Of a stretch of 64,000 nucleotides of DNA, positions 34,738 through 43,389 are shown in pieces. The stretch spans positions 124,001-188,000 of the forward strand of contig NZ_WVHS01000006.1 of the NCBI RefSeq assembly GCF_009834915.1. Reading direction: 5' to 3'. The position numbers and the translations under genes are program-made. Each line of letters begins with the position of its first letter. The first letter of the stretch is position 1. The notes beneath the pieces were generated by a model. That model was not told the origin of the DNA. It made no database searches and saw nothing but the letters and a program-made list of their open reading frames with translations. This DNA is from Hufsiella ginkgonis (GTDB taxonomy: Bacteria; Bacteroidota; Bacteroidia; Sphingobacteriales; Sphingobacteriaceae).

Positions 34738-35926
34738 TTTTATCCTGGTCCACCCTGGTACCCAACATGCGTACCAGCTCGCCAATGCGGCCTCTTATTC
34801 GGGACAGTTTAAACGCGTTTACCTGTTCACGGGATTCCTTATCCGGGATACCCATTTTCTATGCCGCTTCCCCCTGTTCAGGAAACGTGCGAAATCCATC
34901 ACTCCTGGTGTCCGGGTTTATAACTTCCTGCTGATCGAGGCTTGTCTCCGGCTGCATAAGAAGATCAACGCGGCATTTTGTATTGGTAATAATGATCCTG
35001 ATTACCTCTGGCAAATGGTATTTAACTGGTTAATGATCCCTGTTATCTGGTATCAGCGAAAATATTGTCTTCTTGCCCTTTTCGAAACAGCAGGCTGGCC
35101 GCTGGTTAAGTACGCCAGGCAATTCAGGATCCCGGTCATCATGGACTTTCCATCTATGAGCCACGAGGAAGCAGCTATCCACGGAATAGACGAGAGTGCG
35201 TTTGGGAAGATGGTGAAGCTGAAAGAACGGCAGCTGATCAGTTACGCGTTTTTCTGCTCGTCTCTTGCTAAGGCGTCTTACCAGGACCTGACGTCCGCGA
35301 AAAAAAGCTTCGTGATACCACCCGGGACCTACCGGCATAACGGCCCCGGGATGTTTATTCCCGAAAAGCGCAGCGAGCTCAAAATAGCCTGTATTGCCAA
35401 CAATGAATTGCGCAAAGGGCTCGATACGCTGCTCCTGGCCTATAAGGAGCTGGATACACCCAAAAAGCTTTACCTGGTAGGTAAGATCAATAAACGATGG
35501 ATAAAGCGATTTTGCATTAACCACCAGGTAGATCAGACCAATATTTACCTTACCGGGCCGCTCCAGCATAATGATGTTACTGCGTTCCTGCTCAACAAAC
35601 AGGTCGACCTCCACATCCTGCCCAGCAGGTTCGACGCATTTGGAATGGTGGTCCCGGAAACTATGAGTTTAGGGATTCCCAACATCGTGTCCCGCAACGT
35701 TGGCGCCGGAGAGACATTACAGCATGGTAACAACATCCTTATCATGCCCGAAAATACGCCGGCTGCGCTTGCGAAACTGGTTAATTACTACCGGTATGCA
35801 TCACCAGAAAGCAAGACGGCATTACGAAGACGGGTGCGCAGACAGGCGGAAGGCATGAGTTGGCAGGCCTACTACGAGCGAGTTGCGCAAGCCCTCACAA
35901 TCATCCTGGAGGAACAGTCGTTATGA
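34727..35926 (+). CDS. Family 4 glycosyltransferase
   Basis: The 399-residue GT-B enzyme uses a retaining mechanism with a nucleotide sugar. The C-terminal domain contains the GT4 nucleotide-sugar block SRFDAFGMVVPETMSLGIP, with the E-x7-E-like pair carried as D...E, and then a NNILIMPEN segment. The start MKFDFILVHPGTQHAYQLA overlaps the Wzy-like gene by 11 bases; a frame opening 99 bases earlier lies wholly inside that gene and is rejected. Its stop overlaps the next GT4 start (ATGA). The acceptor is unknown. Confidence 0.83.
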   Translation: MKFDFILVHPGTQHAYQLANAASYSGQFKRVYLFTGFLIRDTHFLCRFPLFRKRAKSITPGVRVYNFLLIEACLRLHKKINAAFCIGNNDPDYLWQMVFNWLMIPVIWYQRKYCLLALFETAGWPLVKYARQFRIPVIMDFPSMSHEEAAIHGIDESAFGKMVKLKERQLISYAFFCSSLAKASYQDLTSAKKSFVIPPGTYRHNGPGMFIPEKRSELKIACIANNELRKGLDTLLLAYKELDTPKKLYLVGKINKRWIKRFCINHQVDQTNIYLTGPLQHNDVTAFLLNKQVDLHILPSRFDAFGMVVPETMSLGIPNIVSRNVGAGETLQHGNNILIMPENTPAALAKLVNYYRYASPESKTALRRRVRRQAEGMSWQAYYERVAQALTIILEEQSL

Positions 35927-37092
35927 ACCTCGCTTTTGTAGCTTCCCGGCCAACCCAGTTCGAAGCCCCGTTCTTCCGTTTTGTAGCTACGATAGAAACC
36001 GGTCACCATTTGCAGGTATTTTACCTCGATAGCGGCCTCGGCTACCGGGATCCCGAAACGAACTGCGTTGGTAACTGGGGAATCGATCTCTTTGCCGGCT
36101 ATGATCATCACCTGCTTGACCCGGCAGATCCGATGCGGGATTTCGCCGGGTGGCTAAGTGCCGGGTTTGCCATGGTGATACTGAACGGTTACCAGGGAGC
36201 TTACGCGGATCTCGTCAGGCTATGCAGGCGGAACCATACACCGGCCGCACTCAGGCTTGATACTGTCCTGTTCAACAAATCACGAATTAACCTGCTCCTA
36301 AGGCGGTTGTTGCTCCCCCACGTTTACAGGCAATTTGATCACTACCTCGCAGCCGGAAACGCATCAAAAAACTATCTCGAAAAAATGGGGATTGCACATA
36401 ACCTGGTTAACATATTCGGGTACTGCATCGATCATACCTTGTTCGCTTCAACGCAGCCTTCCCCGCATCCGCGTGATAAAATACCTGTCCTATTGGTGGT
36501 GGCAAAGTTCATCCCGCGCGAAAACCCGATGGAAGCCCTCATGGCATTTTGTGCATTAAACAGGAAAGATCTCAGGTTGATAATGGTTGGAGATGGCATA
36601 CTTGGTCCTGCCCTTTCAGCCTATGCAAACAGGTTTCCGTGGCTCGATATCAGGTTCCCCGGCTACCTTCCCTACACGCAGCTGGCAGCGCTTTTTCGCG
36701 CAGCTACCATCTTTATCCACGCGGCGAAAGATGAGCCATGGGGCGTTTCGGTGCATGAAGCAATTGCCGGCGGGTGCCGGATCATTTGCTCAGACCGGGT
36801 GGGCTCGGCATACGACCTGGTAAAACAAGGCAAAAATGGCTTTATTTATCCTTCCGGAGATATAAACGCTTTAACACGTGCAATTCCCGATGCACTTAGC
36901 CTGGACAACAACCTGGTAGATGAAACGAACGCTGCAGTAATCTCAGCATGGAGTTATCTTTATATGTGGAACGAGCTTCTCTTAGCTGCCGCAAGGTGTA
37001 CCGAAACGGGCTCAATCAGTCCTCGTCAAACCAACCCTCTGCTGGCGAAGGCCCTTCGAGCAGGGTATCGATCTCGCGGCGATCCTTTTTAG
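35923..37092 (+). CDS. Family 4 glycosyltransferase, 3' end antisense to the S4-domain gene
   Basis: The 389-residue protein is another GT-B enzyme. It starts MNLAFVASRPTQFEAPFFR and has the C-terminal donor block AKDEPWGVSVHEAIAGGCR with the E-x7-E pair (Asp/Glu at DEPWGVSVHE). RIICSDRVGSAYDLVKQGKN and GFIYPSGDINAL follow, as in typical GT4. The last 77 bases overlap the coding part of the convergent S4-domain gene, and the final residues (SPRQTNPLLAKALRAGYRSRG) have no family resemblance. The stop may therefore have been lost and replaced by read-through into the neighbour. The ATGA overlap with the upstream gene implies coupling. Confidence 0.82.
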   Translation: MNLAFVASRPTQFEAPFFRFVATIETGHHLQVFYLDSGLGYRDPETNCVGNWGIDLFAGYDHHLLDPADPMRDFAGWLSAGFAMVILNGYQGAYADLVRLCRRNHTPAALRLDTVLFNKSRINLLLRRLLLPHVYRQFDHYLAAGNASKNYLEKMGIAHNLVNIFGYCIDHTLFASTQPSPHPRDKIPVLLVVAKFIPRENPMEALMAFCALNRKDLRLIMVGDGILGPALSAYANRFPWLDIRFPGYLPYTQLAALFRAATIFIHAAKDEPWGVSVHEAIAGGCRIICSDRVGSAYDLVKQGKNGFIYPSGDINALTRAIPDALSLDNNLVDETNAAVISAWSYLYMWNELLLAAARCTETGSISPRQTNPLLAKALRAGYRSRGDPF

Positions 37093-37432
37093 TCGGGCGT
37101 CCCGTTCCCCTGTCGCGGTTCAGCACCGGTGCATGGAACATGGACTTATACGATGCTGTTTCCTCCCGGGGAGTAATGTCCTCATAAAAAGTAACTGCTG
37201 TCCTGGCATCAACACGGCGTTCCAATAACCCGGTAACGCGGACAACTTTACGGTCCGGCCCTTTCTGAACGGAATAAACCTCCCCAAGTTTCACGATATG
37301 TGAAGGCTTTATTGTTTGTCCGCCGAGCTTTACCCTACCTGCTTTACAGGCATCGGTAGCCAGGCTGCGCGTTTTAAATGCACGGATCGCCCAAAGGTAC
37401 TTGTCGATGCGTAATTTTTCTTTTTCAGACAT
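37016..37432 (-). CDS. S4-domain RNA-binding protein (Hsp15/HslR family)
   Basis: The 138-residue protein has an S4 RNA-binding domain at about residues 6-66 (LRIDKYLWAIRAFKTRSLA, then CKAGRVKLGGQTIKPSH and VKLGEVY), as in Hsp15. Hsp15 binds 50S subunits with stalled nascent chains. The C-terminal GTGRPTKKDRREID is a typical basic tail. Here it is followed by an acidic end (EGWFDED) encoded in the part that overlaps the GT4 gene on the other strand. It is a lone minus-strand gene in a plus-strand group. Confidence 0.87.
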   Translation of the reverse strand: MSEKEKLRIDKYLWAIRAFKTRSLATDACKAGRVKLGGQTIKPSHIVKLGEVYSVQKGPDRKVVRVTGLLERRVDARTAVTFYEDITPREETASYKSMFHAPVLNRDRGTGRPTKKDRREIDTLLEGPSPAEGWFDED

Positions 37433-37495
37433 ATAGATAGGAACGTGGGAGCAAAAATCCTCAAAAAACGTTTACTTTGCCAAAAAAATTACAGA

Positions 37496-38314
37496 ATGAT
37501 TCAAGAGCTTAAACAACTGATAGAAGACGCGTGGGAAGACCGCAACCTGATTAACTTTAAAGAGTACCGGGATGCGATTGAGAGAGTGATTCAACATCTT
37601 GATAAGGGCGAAATTCGTGTAGCTGAACCTATTGGCGCGCGCTGGCACGTAAACGATTGGGTCAAAAAGGCAGTGATCCTTTATTTCCCAATCCGTGAGA
37701 TGAAAGAAATAGAAGTTGGCCCCTTCGAGTTCCACGATAAAATGAAGCTAAAGACCGGGTATAAGAAACTTGGTGTACGGGTTGTTCCGCATGCGGTGGC
37801 ACGATATGGGGCATTCCTTGCAAAAGGGGTGATCCTGATGCCATCATACGTAAACATCGGCGCTTACGTAGATGAGGGCACCATGGTTGATACCTGGGCT
37901 ACGGTAGGTTCCTGTGCACAAATTGGCAAGAACGTTCATTTAAGCGGCGGCGTTGGCATCGGCGGCGTACTCGAACCCGTACAAGCATCCCCCGTGATCA
38001 TTGAGGATAATTGTTTCATCGGCTCCCGCGCGATCGTGGTGGAAGGCGTACATGTTGAAAGTGAGGCGGTACTTGGCGCGAACGTAGTGCTTACCGCTTC
38101 GACCAAGATCATAGACATCACTAAAAATACCCCGGTTGAATATAAAGGGTTAGTGCCTGCACGTTCGGTAGTTATCCCCGGATCATACACAAAAACTTTC
38201 CCGGCAGGAGATTACCAGGTGCCTTGCGCACTTATTATCGGTCAGCGTAAAGAATCTACAGACAAGAAAACGTCTTTGAATAACGCGCTGCGCGAACACA
38301 ATGTAGCGGTTTAA
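37496..38314 (+). CDS. dapD: 2,3,4,5-tetrahydropyridine-2,6-dicarboxylate N-succinyltransferase
   Basis: DapD transfers succinyl from succinyl-CoA to tetrahydrodipicolinate in the lysine/meso-diaminopimelate pathway. The 272-residue protein starts MIQELKQLIEDAWEDR; an upstream ATG at 37445 adds residues not found in the family. The C-terminal half is a left-handed beta-helix of hexapeptide repeats (VLMPSYVNIGAYVDEGTMVD, SCAQIGKNVHLSGGVGIGG, PVIIEDNCFIGSRAIVVEGV). The RWHVNDWVKKAVILYF block is diagnostic. A T-T-A-C-TTTG element at 37473-37480 resembles a -7 box. Confidence 0.96.
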   Translation: MIQELKQLIEDAWEDRNLINFKEYRDAIERVIQHLDKGEIRVAEPIGARWHVNDWVKKAVILYFPIREMKEIEVGPFEFHDKMKLKTGYKKLGVRVVPHAVARYGAFLAKGVILMPSYVNIGAYVDEGTMVDTWATVGSCAQIGKNVHLSGGVGIGGVLEPVQASPVIIEDNCFIGSRAIVVEGVHVESEAVLGANVVLTASTKIIDITKNTPVEYKGLVPARSVVIPGSYTKTFPAGDYQVPCALIIGQRKESTDKKTSLNNALREHNVAV

Positions 38315-38315
38315 T

Positions 38316-39437
38316 ATGCACATAGGCTTTGACGGGAAACGGTTAATTAAAAACTTTACGGGCCTGGGAAACTACAGCCGATATGTTGTAGGACTGCTTC
38401 GTAAATCGTTTCCCGGCAATCGCCTGGTCATCTATTCCCCGGTCACTCCGGCGGCATCACTGCCGGGAAACCTGGCGGGAACGGTGGTGAGAACACCGTC
38501 TGTTCGTGCCGGCCGTTCACTATGGAGAAGCTTCGGCATCATCAAAGCCTTAAAAAGGGACAATCTCGATCTTTATCATGGGTTAAGTAACGAAATTCCG
38601 TTCGGGATGGCGTCCTCGGGAATCGCATCGGTGGTTACCATCCACGACCTCATCTTCCTGAAGTTTCCTTCCTACTACCCATACATCGACCGAATGATTT
38701 ACCAGTTTAAAGTCCGTTACGCTTGCAAAGCCGCAAACAGGATCATCGCCATAAGTGAACAGTCTAAACGGGATATTACCAGCTTCCTGGGAACCCCTGC
38801 CGAAAAGATCGAGGTGGTATACATGAACTGCGACCCTATTTTTAAAAAGCTGTGGACACCGGAGGAAAAGTCGTCGCTGACCGCTAAGTATGGTTTGCCC
38901 GCACGATTTCTCCTGAATGTCGGCACGATCGAGGAACGCAAGAACCTGTTATTACTCGTAAAGGCTTTACCCCTGGTCGATAAAAACGTGCACCTGGTGG
39001 TTATCGGGAAAACAACCCCCTACACAGAATTGGTAAGACAGCACATTCGGGAAAACAGACTTGAAGCCCGGGTGCACTTTCTTAAAAACGTACCATTTGC
39101 CGATCTTCCGGGAATTTATCAGCTGGCGGATATTTTCATTTATCCATCCCGTTACGAAGGGTTCGGTATCCCGGTGGTGGAAGCGATTCAATCGCAGGTG
39201 CCTGTAATTGCCGCTACGGGCTCGTGCCTGGAAGAAGCCGGCGGACCGGGCGCATTGTATACCGATCCCGATAATTTTCCACAACTTGCAGAGCTGATCA
39301 ATTTAGTTATCAACAACCCGGGTAAGCGGGCAGAAATGATCGAAATGGGTAAGAAACATGTCGAAAACTTCGAAGACGACAGGATCGCAGGAAGGATCAT
39401 GGAAGTGTACCAAAAAGCAATCAACGATGTTAAATGA
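38316..39437 (+). CDS. Family 4 glycosyltransferase, mannosyltransferase-like
   Basis: The 373-residue GT-B protein starts MHIGFDGKRLIKNFTGLGNYSRY, a form shared by WbaZ/MtfB-like mannosyltransferases. It has VTIHDLIFLKFPSYY and RIIAISEQSKRDI in the N-terminal domain. NVGTIEERKNL and YPSRYEGFGIPVVEAIQSQVPVIA in the C-terminal domain contain the E-x7-E pair. It begins one base after dapD and overlaps the YrdC-type gene by 11 bases. It probably belongs functionally with the polysaccharide genes upstream, although it is in a housekeeping operon. Confidence 0.87.
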   Translation: MHIGFDGKRLIKNFTGLGNYSRYVVGLLRKSFPGNRLVIYSPVTPAASLPGNLAGTVVRTPSVRAGRSLWRSFGIIKALKRDNLDLYHGLSNEIPFGMASSGIASVVTIHDLIFLKFPSYYPYIDRMIYQFKVRYACKAANRIIAISEQSKRDITSFLGTPAEKIEVVYMNCDPIFKKLWTPEEKSSLTAKYGLPARFLLNVGTIEERKNLLLLVKALPLVDKNVHLVVIGKTTPYTELVRQHIRENRLEARVHFLKNVPFADLPGIYQLADIFIYPSRYEGFGIPVVEAIQSQVPVIAATGSCLEEAGGPGALYTDPDNFPQLAELINLVINNPGKRAEMIEMGKKHVENFEDDRIAGRIMEVYQKAINDVK

Positions 39438-39993
39438 CGAAGTAAACAAGACCCTTGAGGTGCTGAAAAGTGGCGGGATCATTCTCTACCCAACAGACAC
39501 GATCTGGGGATTAGGTTGTGACGCTACGAATGCCGCAGCGGTAGAGAAGATCTTCAGGCTTAAAGGCCGCGACAGTGGAAAAAGCATGATCATACTGCTT
39601 GATGATGTTAATAAACTGGATAGCTATGTCCGTGATGTCCCCGAAATTGCCTACGACCTGATCGAGTATTCCGAACATCCGTTAACCATCGTGTACTCGG
39701 GGGCCAAAAACCTGGCGCCGAATGTGGGACATTCAGACGGCAGCATCGGGATCCGTATCGTAAAACACAAGTTTTGTGCAGAGTTGATCAAGCGATTTCG
39801 TAAGCCGATCGTTTCTACATCGGCAAACATCAGTATGCAACCCTCTCCGGCCAACTTTATGCAAATAAGCGACGACATCATCAACGCTGTAGACTACGTG
39901 GTCGATCTCGAGCAGGATGACCTTACCCAAAAACGATCCTCTATCATTATGAAGCTGGAACCCGGAGGCCAATTTTCATTTATCAGACGATGA
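39427..39993 (+). CDS. L-threonylcarbamoyladenylate synthase (YrdC/Sua5 family)
   Basis: This 188-residue YrdC-fold enzyme makes threonylcarbamoyl-AMP for the t6A37 modification of ANN-decoding tRNAs. Characteristic text is SGGIILYPTDTIWGLGCDA, IFRLKGRDSGKSMIIL, HPLTIVYSG, GSIGIRIVKHKFC and KPIVSTSANISM. I use the ATG at 39427 (MLNDEVNKTLEVLKSG); an earlier in-frame ATG lies in the GT4 gene. It has no C-terminal Sua5 domain. Its stop overlaps the next gene by four bases. Being next to the tRNA 3'-end enzyme and near miaA, it joins a small tRNA-processing group. Confidence 0.93.
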   Translation: MLNDEVNKTLEVLKSGGIILYPTDTIWGLGCDATNAAAVEKIFRLKGRDSGKSMIILLDDVNKLDSYVRDVPEIAYDLIEYSEHPLTIVYSGAKNLAPNVGHSDGSIGIRIVKHKFCAELIKRFRKPIVSTSANISMQPSPANFMQISDDIINAVDYVVDLEQDDLTQKRSSIIMKLEPGGQFSFIRR

Positions 39994-41408
39994 AACAACA
40001 CCTCCGTGATCCCATATTTTCCAGGTTATCAGGCCTCGCAGACAGCCTTGCTATCGAGGTATATGTGATTGGCGGGTTCGTTAGAGACCTTTTTCTTAAC
40101 CGCCCATCCAAAGACATTGATATCCTGGTAATAGGAAACGGAGTAGATTTTGCCGAGGCGGCGGCTGCAATGCTGCATACAAAGGTATCGGTATTCAAGA
40201 ACTTTGGAACCGCTATGCTTCACTACCATGGCCTCGAGATCGAGTTCGTTGGCGCACGTAAAGAATCATACCGCTCTGAATCACGCAAGCCCATTGTAGA
40301 ATCCGGCACCCTGCAGGATGACCAGAACCGGCGGGATTTTACCATGAATGCACTTGCAATTTCGCTTAACAGTGCATCCTTCGGAAAATTACTCGATCCG
40401 TTTAACGGACTGGAAAACCTGCAATCGGGATTAATAAGAACTCCTTTGCCGCCCGCGGAGACCTTTTCCGACGACCCTTTACGGATGATGCGCGCCGTTC
40501 GCTTTGCATCACAATTAAATTTTACCATCGTTCCTGAAGCGATAGAAGCGATAAAACTGAATCTCGATCGGCTTAAAATAGTATCGAAAGAACGGATCAC
40601 CGACGAGCTCAACAAGATCATTTTATCGCCGAAGCCGTCTGTGGGGTTTAAGTTGCTGTTCGATACAGGGTTGCTTCATGAATTCTTCCCGCAGATGACC
40701 GCACTCTACGGGGTAGAAATCATTAACGGTAAGGGGCACAAAGACAATTTTTACCATACGCTCCAGGTGCTCGACAATGTGGCCGAAAAAAGCGGCGACC
40801 TGTGGTTACGCTGGGCCGCAATCCTGCACGATATCGCAAAACCCGCCACGAAAAAATTCGACGGCCGGCACGGATGGACTTTTCACGGACACGAAGATAA
40901 GGGAGCGAGAATGGTGCCGCACATCTTTACCCAGCTAAAACTCCCGCTTAACGAGAAAATGAAATTCGTGCAAAAGCTGGTGCAGTTACACCTGCGCCCA
41001 ATTGTACTTGCACAGGAGATTGTGACTGATTCCGCCGTTCGCCGGCTTTTGTTCGATGCAGGAGAAGATACTGAAAGCCTTATGATGCTTTGTCATGCAG
41101 ACATCACCACCAAAAACGAGTATAAGATCAAGAAGTACCGCCAGAATTTCCAGTTGGTGCAACAAAAGCTGAAGGATGTTGAGGAACGCGATAAGGTGAG
41201 GAACTGGCAGCCTCCCATTACGGGAGAAGACATTATGCAGACTTTCGGGATCGGCGCCGGGAAAGAGGTAGGGATACTCAAGAATCACATCCGCGAAGCG
41301 ATACTCGAAGGCGAGATTCCCAACAATCGTAAAGAAGCGTACGAATATCTACTGCTGAAAGGAACGGCTATCGGCCTGTCTCCTGTTCAGAATTTAATAA
41401 TTGATTGA
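39990..41408 (+). CDS. CCA-adding-type tRNA nucleotidyltransferase with HD domain
   Basis: The 472-residue protein has a class II poly(A)/CCA polymerase head. It starts with YVIGGFVRDLFLNRPSKDIDILV (Gly-Gly and the Asp-x-Asp metal pair), then RRDFTMNALA and DPLRMMRAVRFASQL. A C-terminal HD domain carries HDIAKPATK near residue 280 and FHGHEDKGARM. It should repair or add the CCA end of tRNAs, and the HD part may add phosphohydrolase activity. The start overlaps the YrdC-type gene by four bases. A closing inverted repeat begins at its stop codon. Confidence 0.92.
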   Translation: MKQHLRDPIFSRLSGLADSLAIEVYVIGGFVRDLFLNRPSKDIDILVIGNGVDFAEAAAAMLHTKVSVFKNFGTAMLHYHGLEIEFVGARKESYRSESRKPIVESGTLQDDQNRRDFTMNALAISLNSASFGKLLDPFNGLENLQSGLIRTPLPPAETFSDDPLRMMRAVRFASQLNFTIVPEAIEAIKLNLDRLKIVSKERITDELNKIILSPKPSVGFKLLFDTGLLHEFFPQMTALYGVEIINGKGHKDNFYHTLQVLDNVAEKSGDLWLRWAAILHDIAKPATKKFDGRHGWTFHGHEDKGARMVPHIFTQLKLPLNEKMKFVQKLVQLHLRPIVLAQEIVTDSAVRRLLFDAGEDTESLMMLCHADITTKNEYKIKKYRQNFQLVQQKLKDVEERDKVRNWQPPITGEDIMQTFGIGAGKEVGILKNHIREAILEGEIPNNRKEAYEYLLLKGTAIGLSPVQNLIID

Positions 41409-41455
41409 AACTTATCCCGCATAAGAACGTTATTTTTACTTAAAATTTCAATCAA
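41401..41455. repeat. Perfect 10-base inverted repeat at the end of the CCA gene
   Basis: TTGATTGAAA (41401-41410, containing the TGA stop) is exactly complementary to TTTCAATCAA (41446-41455), with a 35-base loop. The following sequence is AT-rich but lacks a T-run, so an operator or processing hairpin upstream of the next gene is as likely as a terminator. Confidence 0.5.
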
Positions 41456-41477
41456 CGATATAAAATATATTAGCGCA

Positions 41478-42131
41478 ATGGCAATTTACAGGTTTAGGGT
41501 CTCTTTTGAGGATTATGACGATATTATCAGGGAGATTGATATAAAATCAAACCAAACTTTCGAGGATTTGCATTATGCCATTCACAAAAGTACCGGGTAC
41601 GCCCCCTCTCAATCCTCCTCCTTCTATGTAAGTAACGACCAGTGGCTTAAAGGAGATGAGATCGCGTTTTTACCGTCACAGCGAAAAGTTAACGCGGGCA
41701 TCGCCTTGATGGAAAAATCTAAACTAAGCAGCTTTATAGACGATCCGCACCAAAAATTTTACTATACCTACAATTTCGAACGTCCTTACGATTTTCATGT
41801 TGAATTGATCAAAATTCTGCTGGATGATGAAAAAGGGAAGGAGTATCCCAGCCTGTTCAAAAGCATTGGCGATGCCCCGAAACCAGCCTCTGCCGGGGTC
41901 CCGGTCGCCGCAGCCGCACCAGAAGGAGATGATTTCGACTTCCTGAATGACCTGGAATACGCGCCCGAAGACGCTGATGACCTGGAGGAAGTAGACGAGG
42001 TAGATGACCGTGCAGTAGCGCCGGCAGACCATGAAGAAGAGGAAGAAGAAGACAAGGACGAATTCATGGATGAATTTTCAGACAATGAAGGCTACGATAA
42101 AGACGACATGCACTCCAAGGACGATTATTAG
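41478..42131 (+). CDS. pRiA4b ORF-3-like domain protein with acidic tail
   Basis: The 217-residue protein starts with the fold first named from plasmid pRiA4b ORF-3: YRFRVSFEDYDDIIREIDI, TFEDLHYAIHKSTGY, then a YNFERPYDFHVELIKIL strand. From about residue 140 it is low in complexity: Ala/Pro-rich, then a long Asp/Glu-rich tail (DDLEEVDEVDD, EEEEEEDKDEF). It has no catalytic motif that I recognise. The family is found in chromosomes and is not itself a transposase. It stands between the CCA enzyme and miaA, and is co-oriented with only 12 bases to miaA. Confidence 0.78.
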   Translation: MAIYRFRVSFEDYDDIIREIDIKSNQTFEDLHYAIHKSTGYAPSQSSSFYVSNDQWLKGDEIAFLPSQRKVNAGIALMEKSKLSSFIDDPHQKFYYTYNFERPYDFHVELIKILLDDEKGKEYPSLFKSIGDAPKPASAGVPVAAAAPEGDDFDFLNDLEYAPEDADDLEEVDEVDDRAVAPADHEEEEEEDKDEFMDEFSDNEGYDKDDMHSKDDY

Positions 42132-42143
42132 CCAGGAGTCCGG

Positions 42144-43064
42144 ATGCCCGGTGAAAAGAAATTAATTGTGGTGGCAGGGCCTACTGCCATCGGTAAAACC
42201 AGCCTGGCCATACAGCTCGCACAGCAGTTTGATACCGATGTTATTTCGGCAGACTCCCGGCAATTTTTCCGGGAAATGTCTATTGGTACAGCCAAACCAT
42301 CCGGCCCGGAGTTAACGGCCGTAAAACATCATTTCATAGATTCCCACAGCATTCACGAATCTTTTTCAGTTGGCGATTTCGAAGAACAGGGACTTCAATT
42401 ACTGGAAGAACTATTCAAAAACAAAGATATCGTTATTCTCGCCGGCGGTTCCGGGCTGTATATTGACGCTATTTGTAAAGGCTTCGACGATCTTCCCAAA
42501 CCCGGGAAAGGCATAAGAGAGGAGCTTAACTCCCAATACGCCGCCGAAGGTTTGGATCCATTATTACAGGAACTCGAAAATGCCGACCCGGAGTACTTCA
42601 GCCTGGTCGATAAACATAATCCGCAACGCATTATCAGGGCACTGGAAGTCTGGCGGTCGACAGGTACACCTGTTTCTGCATTGAGACTTAACCAGGGGAA
42701 CCTGCGACCTTTCTCCGTCATCCACATTGGCCTTACGCTGCCACGAGAGGTATTGTATGAACGCATAAACCTCCGCGTCGATCAAATGGTCTGCGATGGC
42801 CTCATCAATGAAGTGACCCGGCTGCTGCCGTATAGATCGCTCAACGCACTTAATACCGTTGGGTACAAGGAAATATTTGAATACCTTGATGGATATGTTT
42901 CACTCGACGAAGCGATCAGCCTCATTAAACAAAATACGCGCCGGTTCGCAAAACGACAACTAACCTGGTTCAGGAGAAATGATAAAATCACGTGGTTTGA
43001 ACCCGGACAATTACCGGAAATACGTTCATTTTTAGAAAAAGAGCTTATCAGGCCTGGGCGGTAG
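42144..43064 (+). CDS. miaA: tRNA dimethylallyltransferase
   Basis: MiaA attaches a dimethylallyl group to A37 of UNN-decoding tRNAs. The 306-residue protein has the P-loop GPTAIGKTS near residues 12-20, the DVISADSRQFFREMSIGTAKP block, HHFIDS, AGGSGLYIDAI and the later NTRRFAKRQLTWFRR motif. All are standard for the family and length is normal. The last 17 bases overlap the convergent DUF3467 gene. With the YrdC and CCA enzymes upstream it completes a tRNA-maturation run. Confidence 0.96.
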   Translation: MPGEKKLIVVAGPTAIGKTSLAIQLAQQFDTDVISADSRQFFREMSIGTAKPSGPELTAVKHHFIDSHSIHESFSVGDFEEQGLQLLEELFKNKDIVILAGGSGLYIDAICKGFDDLPKPGKGIREELNSQYAAEGLDPLLQELENADPEYFSLVDKHNPQRIIRALEVWRSTGTPVSALRLNQGNLRPFSVIHIGLTLPREVLYERINLRVDQMVCDGLINEVTRLLPYRSLNALNTVGYKEIFEYLDGYVSLDEAISLIKQNTRRFAKRQLTWFRRNDKITWFEPGQLPEIRSFLEKELIRPGR

Positions 43065-43359
43065 GTCCGCCGAAATTCAATGGCAACCCCGGTCCGCCGT
43101 CCTGGACACGGATACGCCCGTTTACGGTTTCGAACTTCTCTATGTTATCATCTAAAGCCATCAGCAATCGCTTGGCATGCTCCGGGCTGAGAATAATTCG
43201 CGACTTTACTCTAGCTTTGGGAATCCCCGGCATTACGCGAATGAAATCCAGTACAAACTCCGTATTGGAATGGGTGATAATGGCCAGGTTTGAATAAATA
43301 CCGTCTGCTATTTCCTCGGAAAGCTCTATGTTCAGTTGGTTGTCTTGTGGTTCTTCCAT
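43048..43359 (-). CDS. DUF3467 protein
   Basis: The 103-residue protein matches the small DUF3467 family: LNIELSEEIADGIYSNLAII, HSNTEFVLDFIRVMPG, KARVKSRIILSPEHAKRLL. It has no signal peptide or membrane helix. The family is widespread in Bacteroidota and its function is unknown. Its C-terminus (LPLNFGGPTAQA) overlaps the end of miaA. Confidence 0.87.
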   Translation of the reverse strand: MEEPQDNQLNIELSEEIADGIYSNLAIITHSNTEFVLDFIRVMPGIPKARVKSRIILSPEHAKRLLMALDDNIEKFETVNGRIRVQDGGPGLPLNFGGPTAQA

Positions 43360-43389
43360 GGTTGTATGTTAATATCAGCCTGTAAAGCT

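Noticed and set aside
35860-35922. Longer N-terminus for the second GT4 enzyme
   Set aside because: The frame continues upstream only because it overlaps the previous gene; the ATGA-coupled start at 35923 gives the family N-terminus.
41478-42131. Transposon or plasmid origin suggested by the pRiA4b name
   Set aside because: There are no transposase, inverted terminal repeats or composition change; the gene fits its chromosomal operon.
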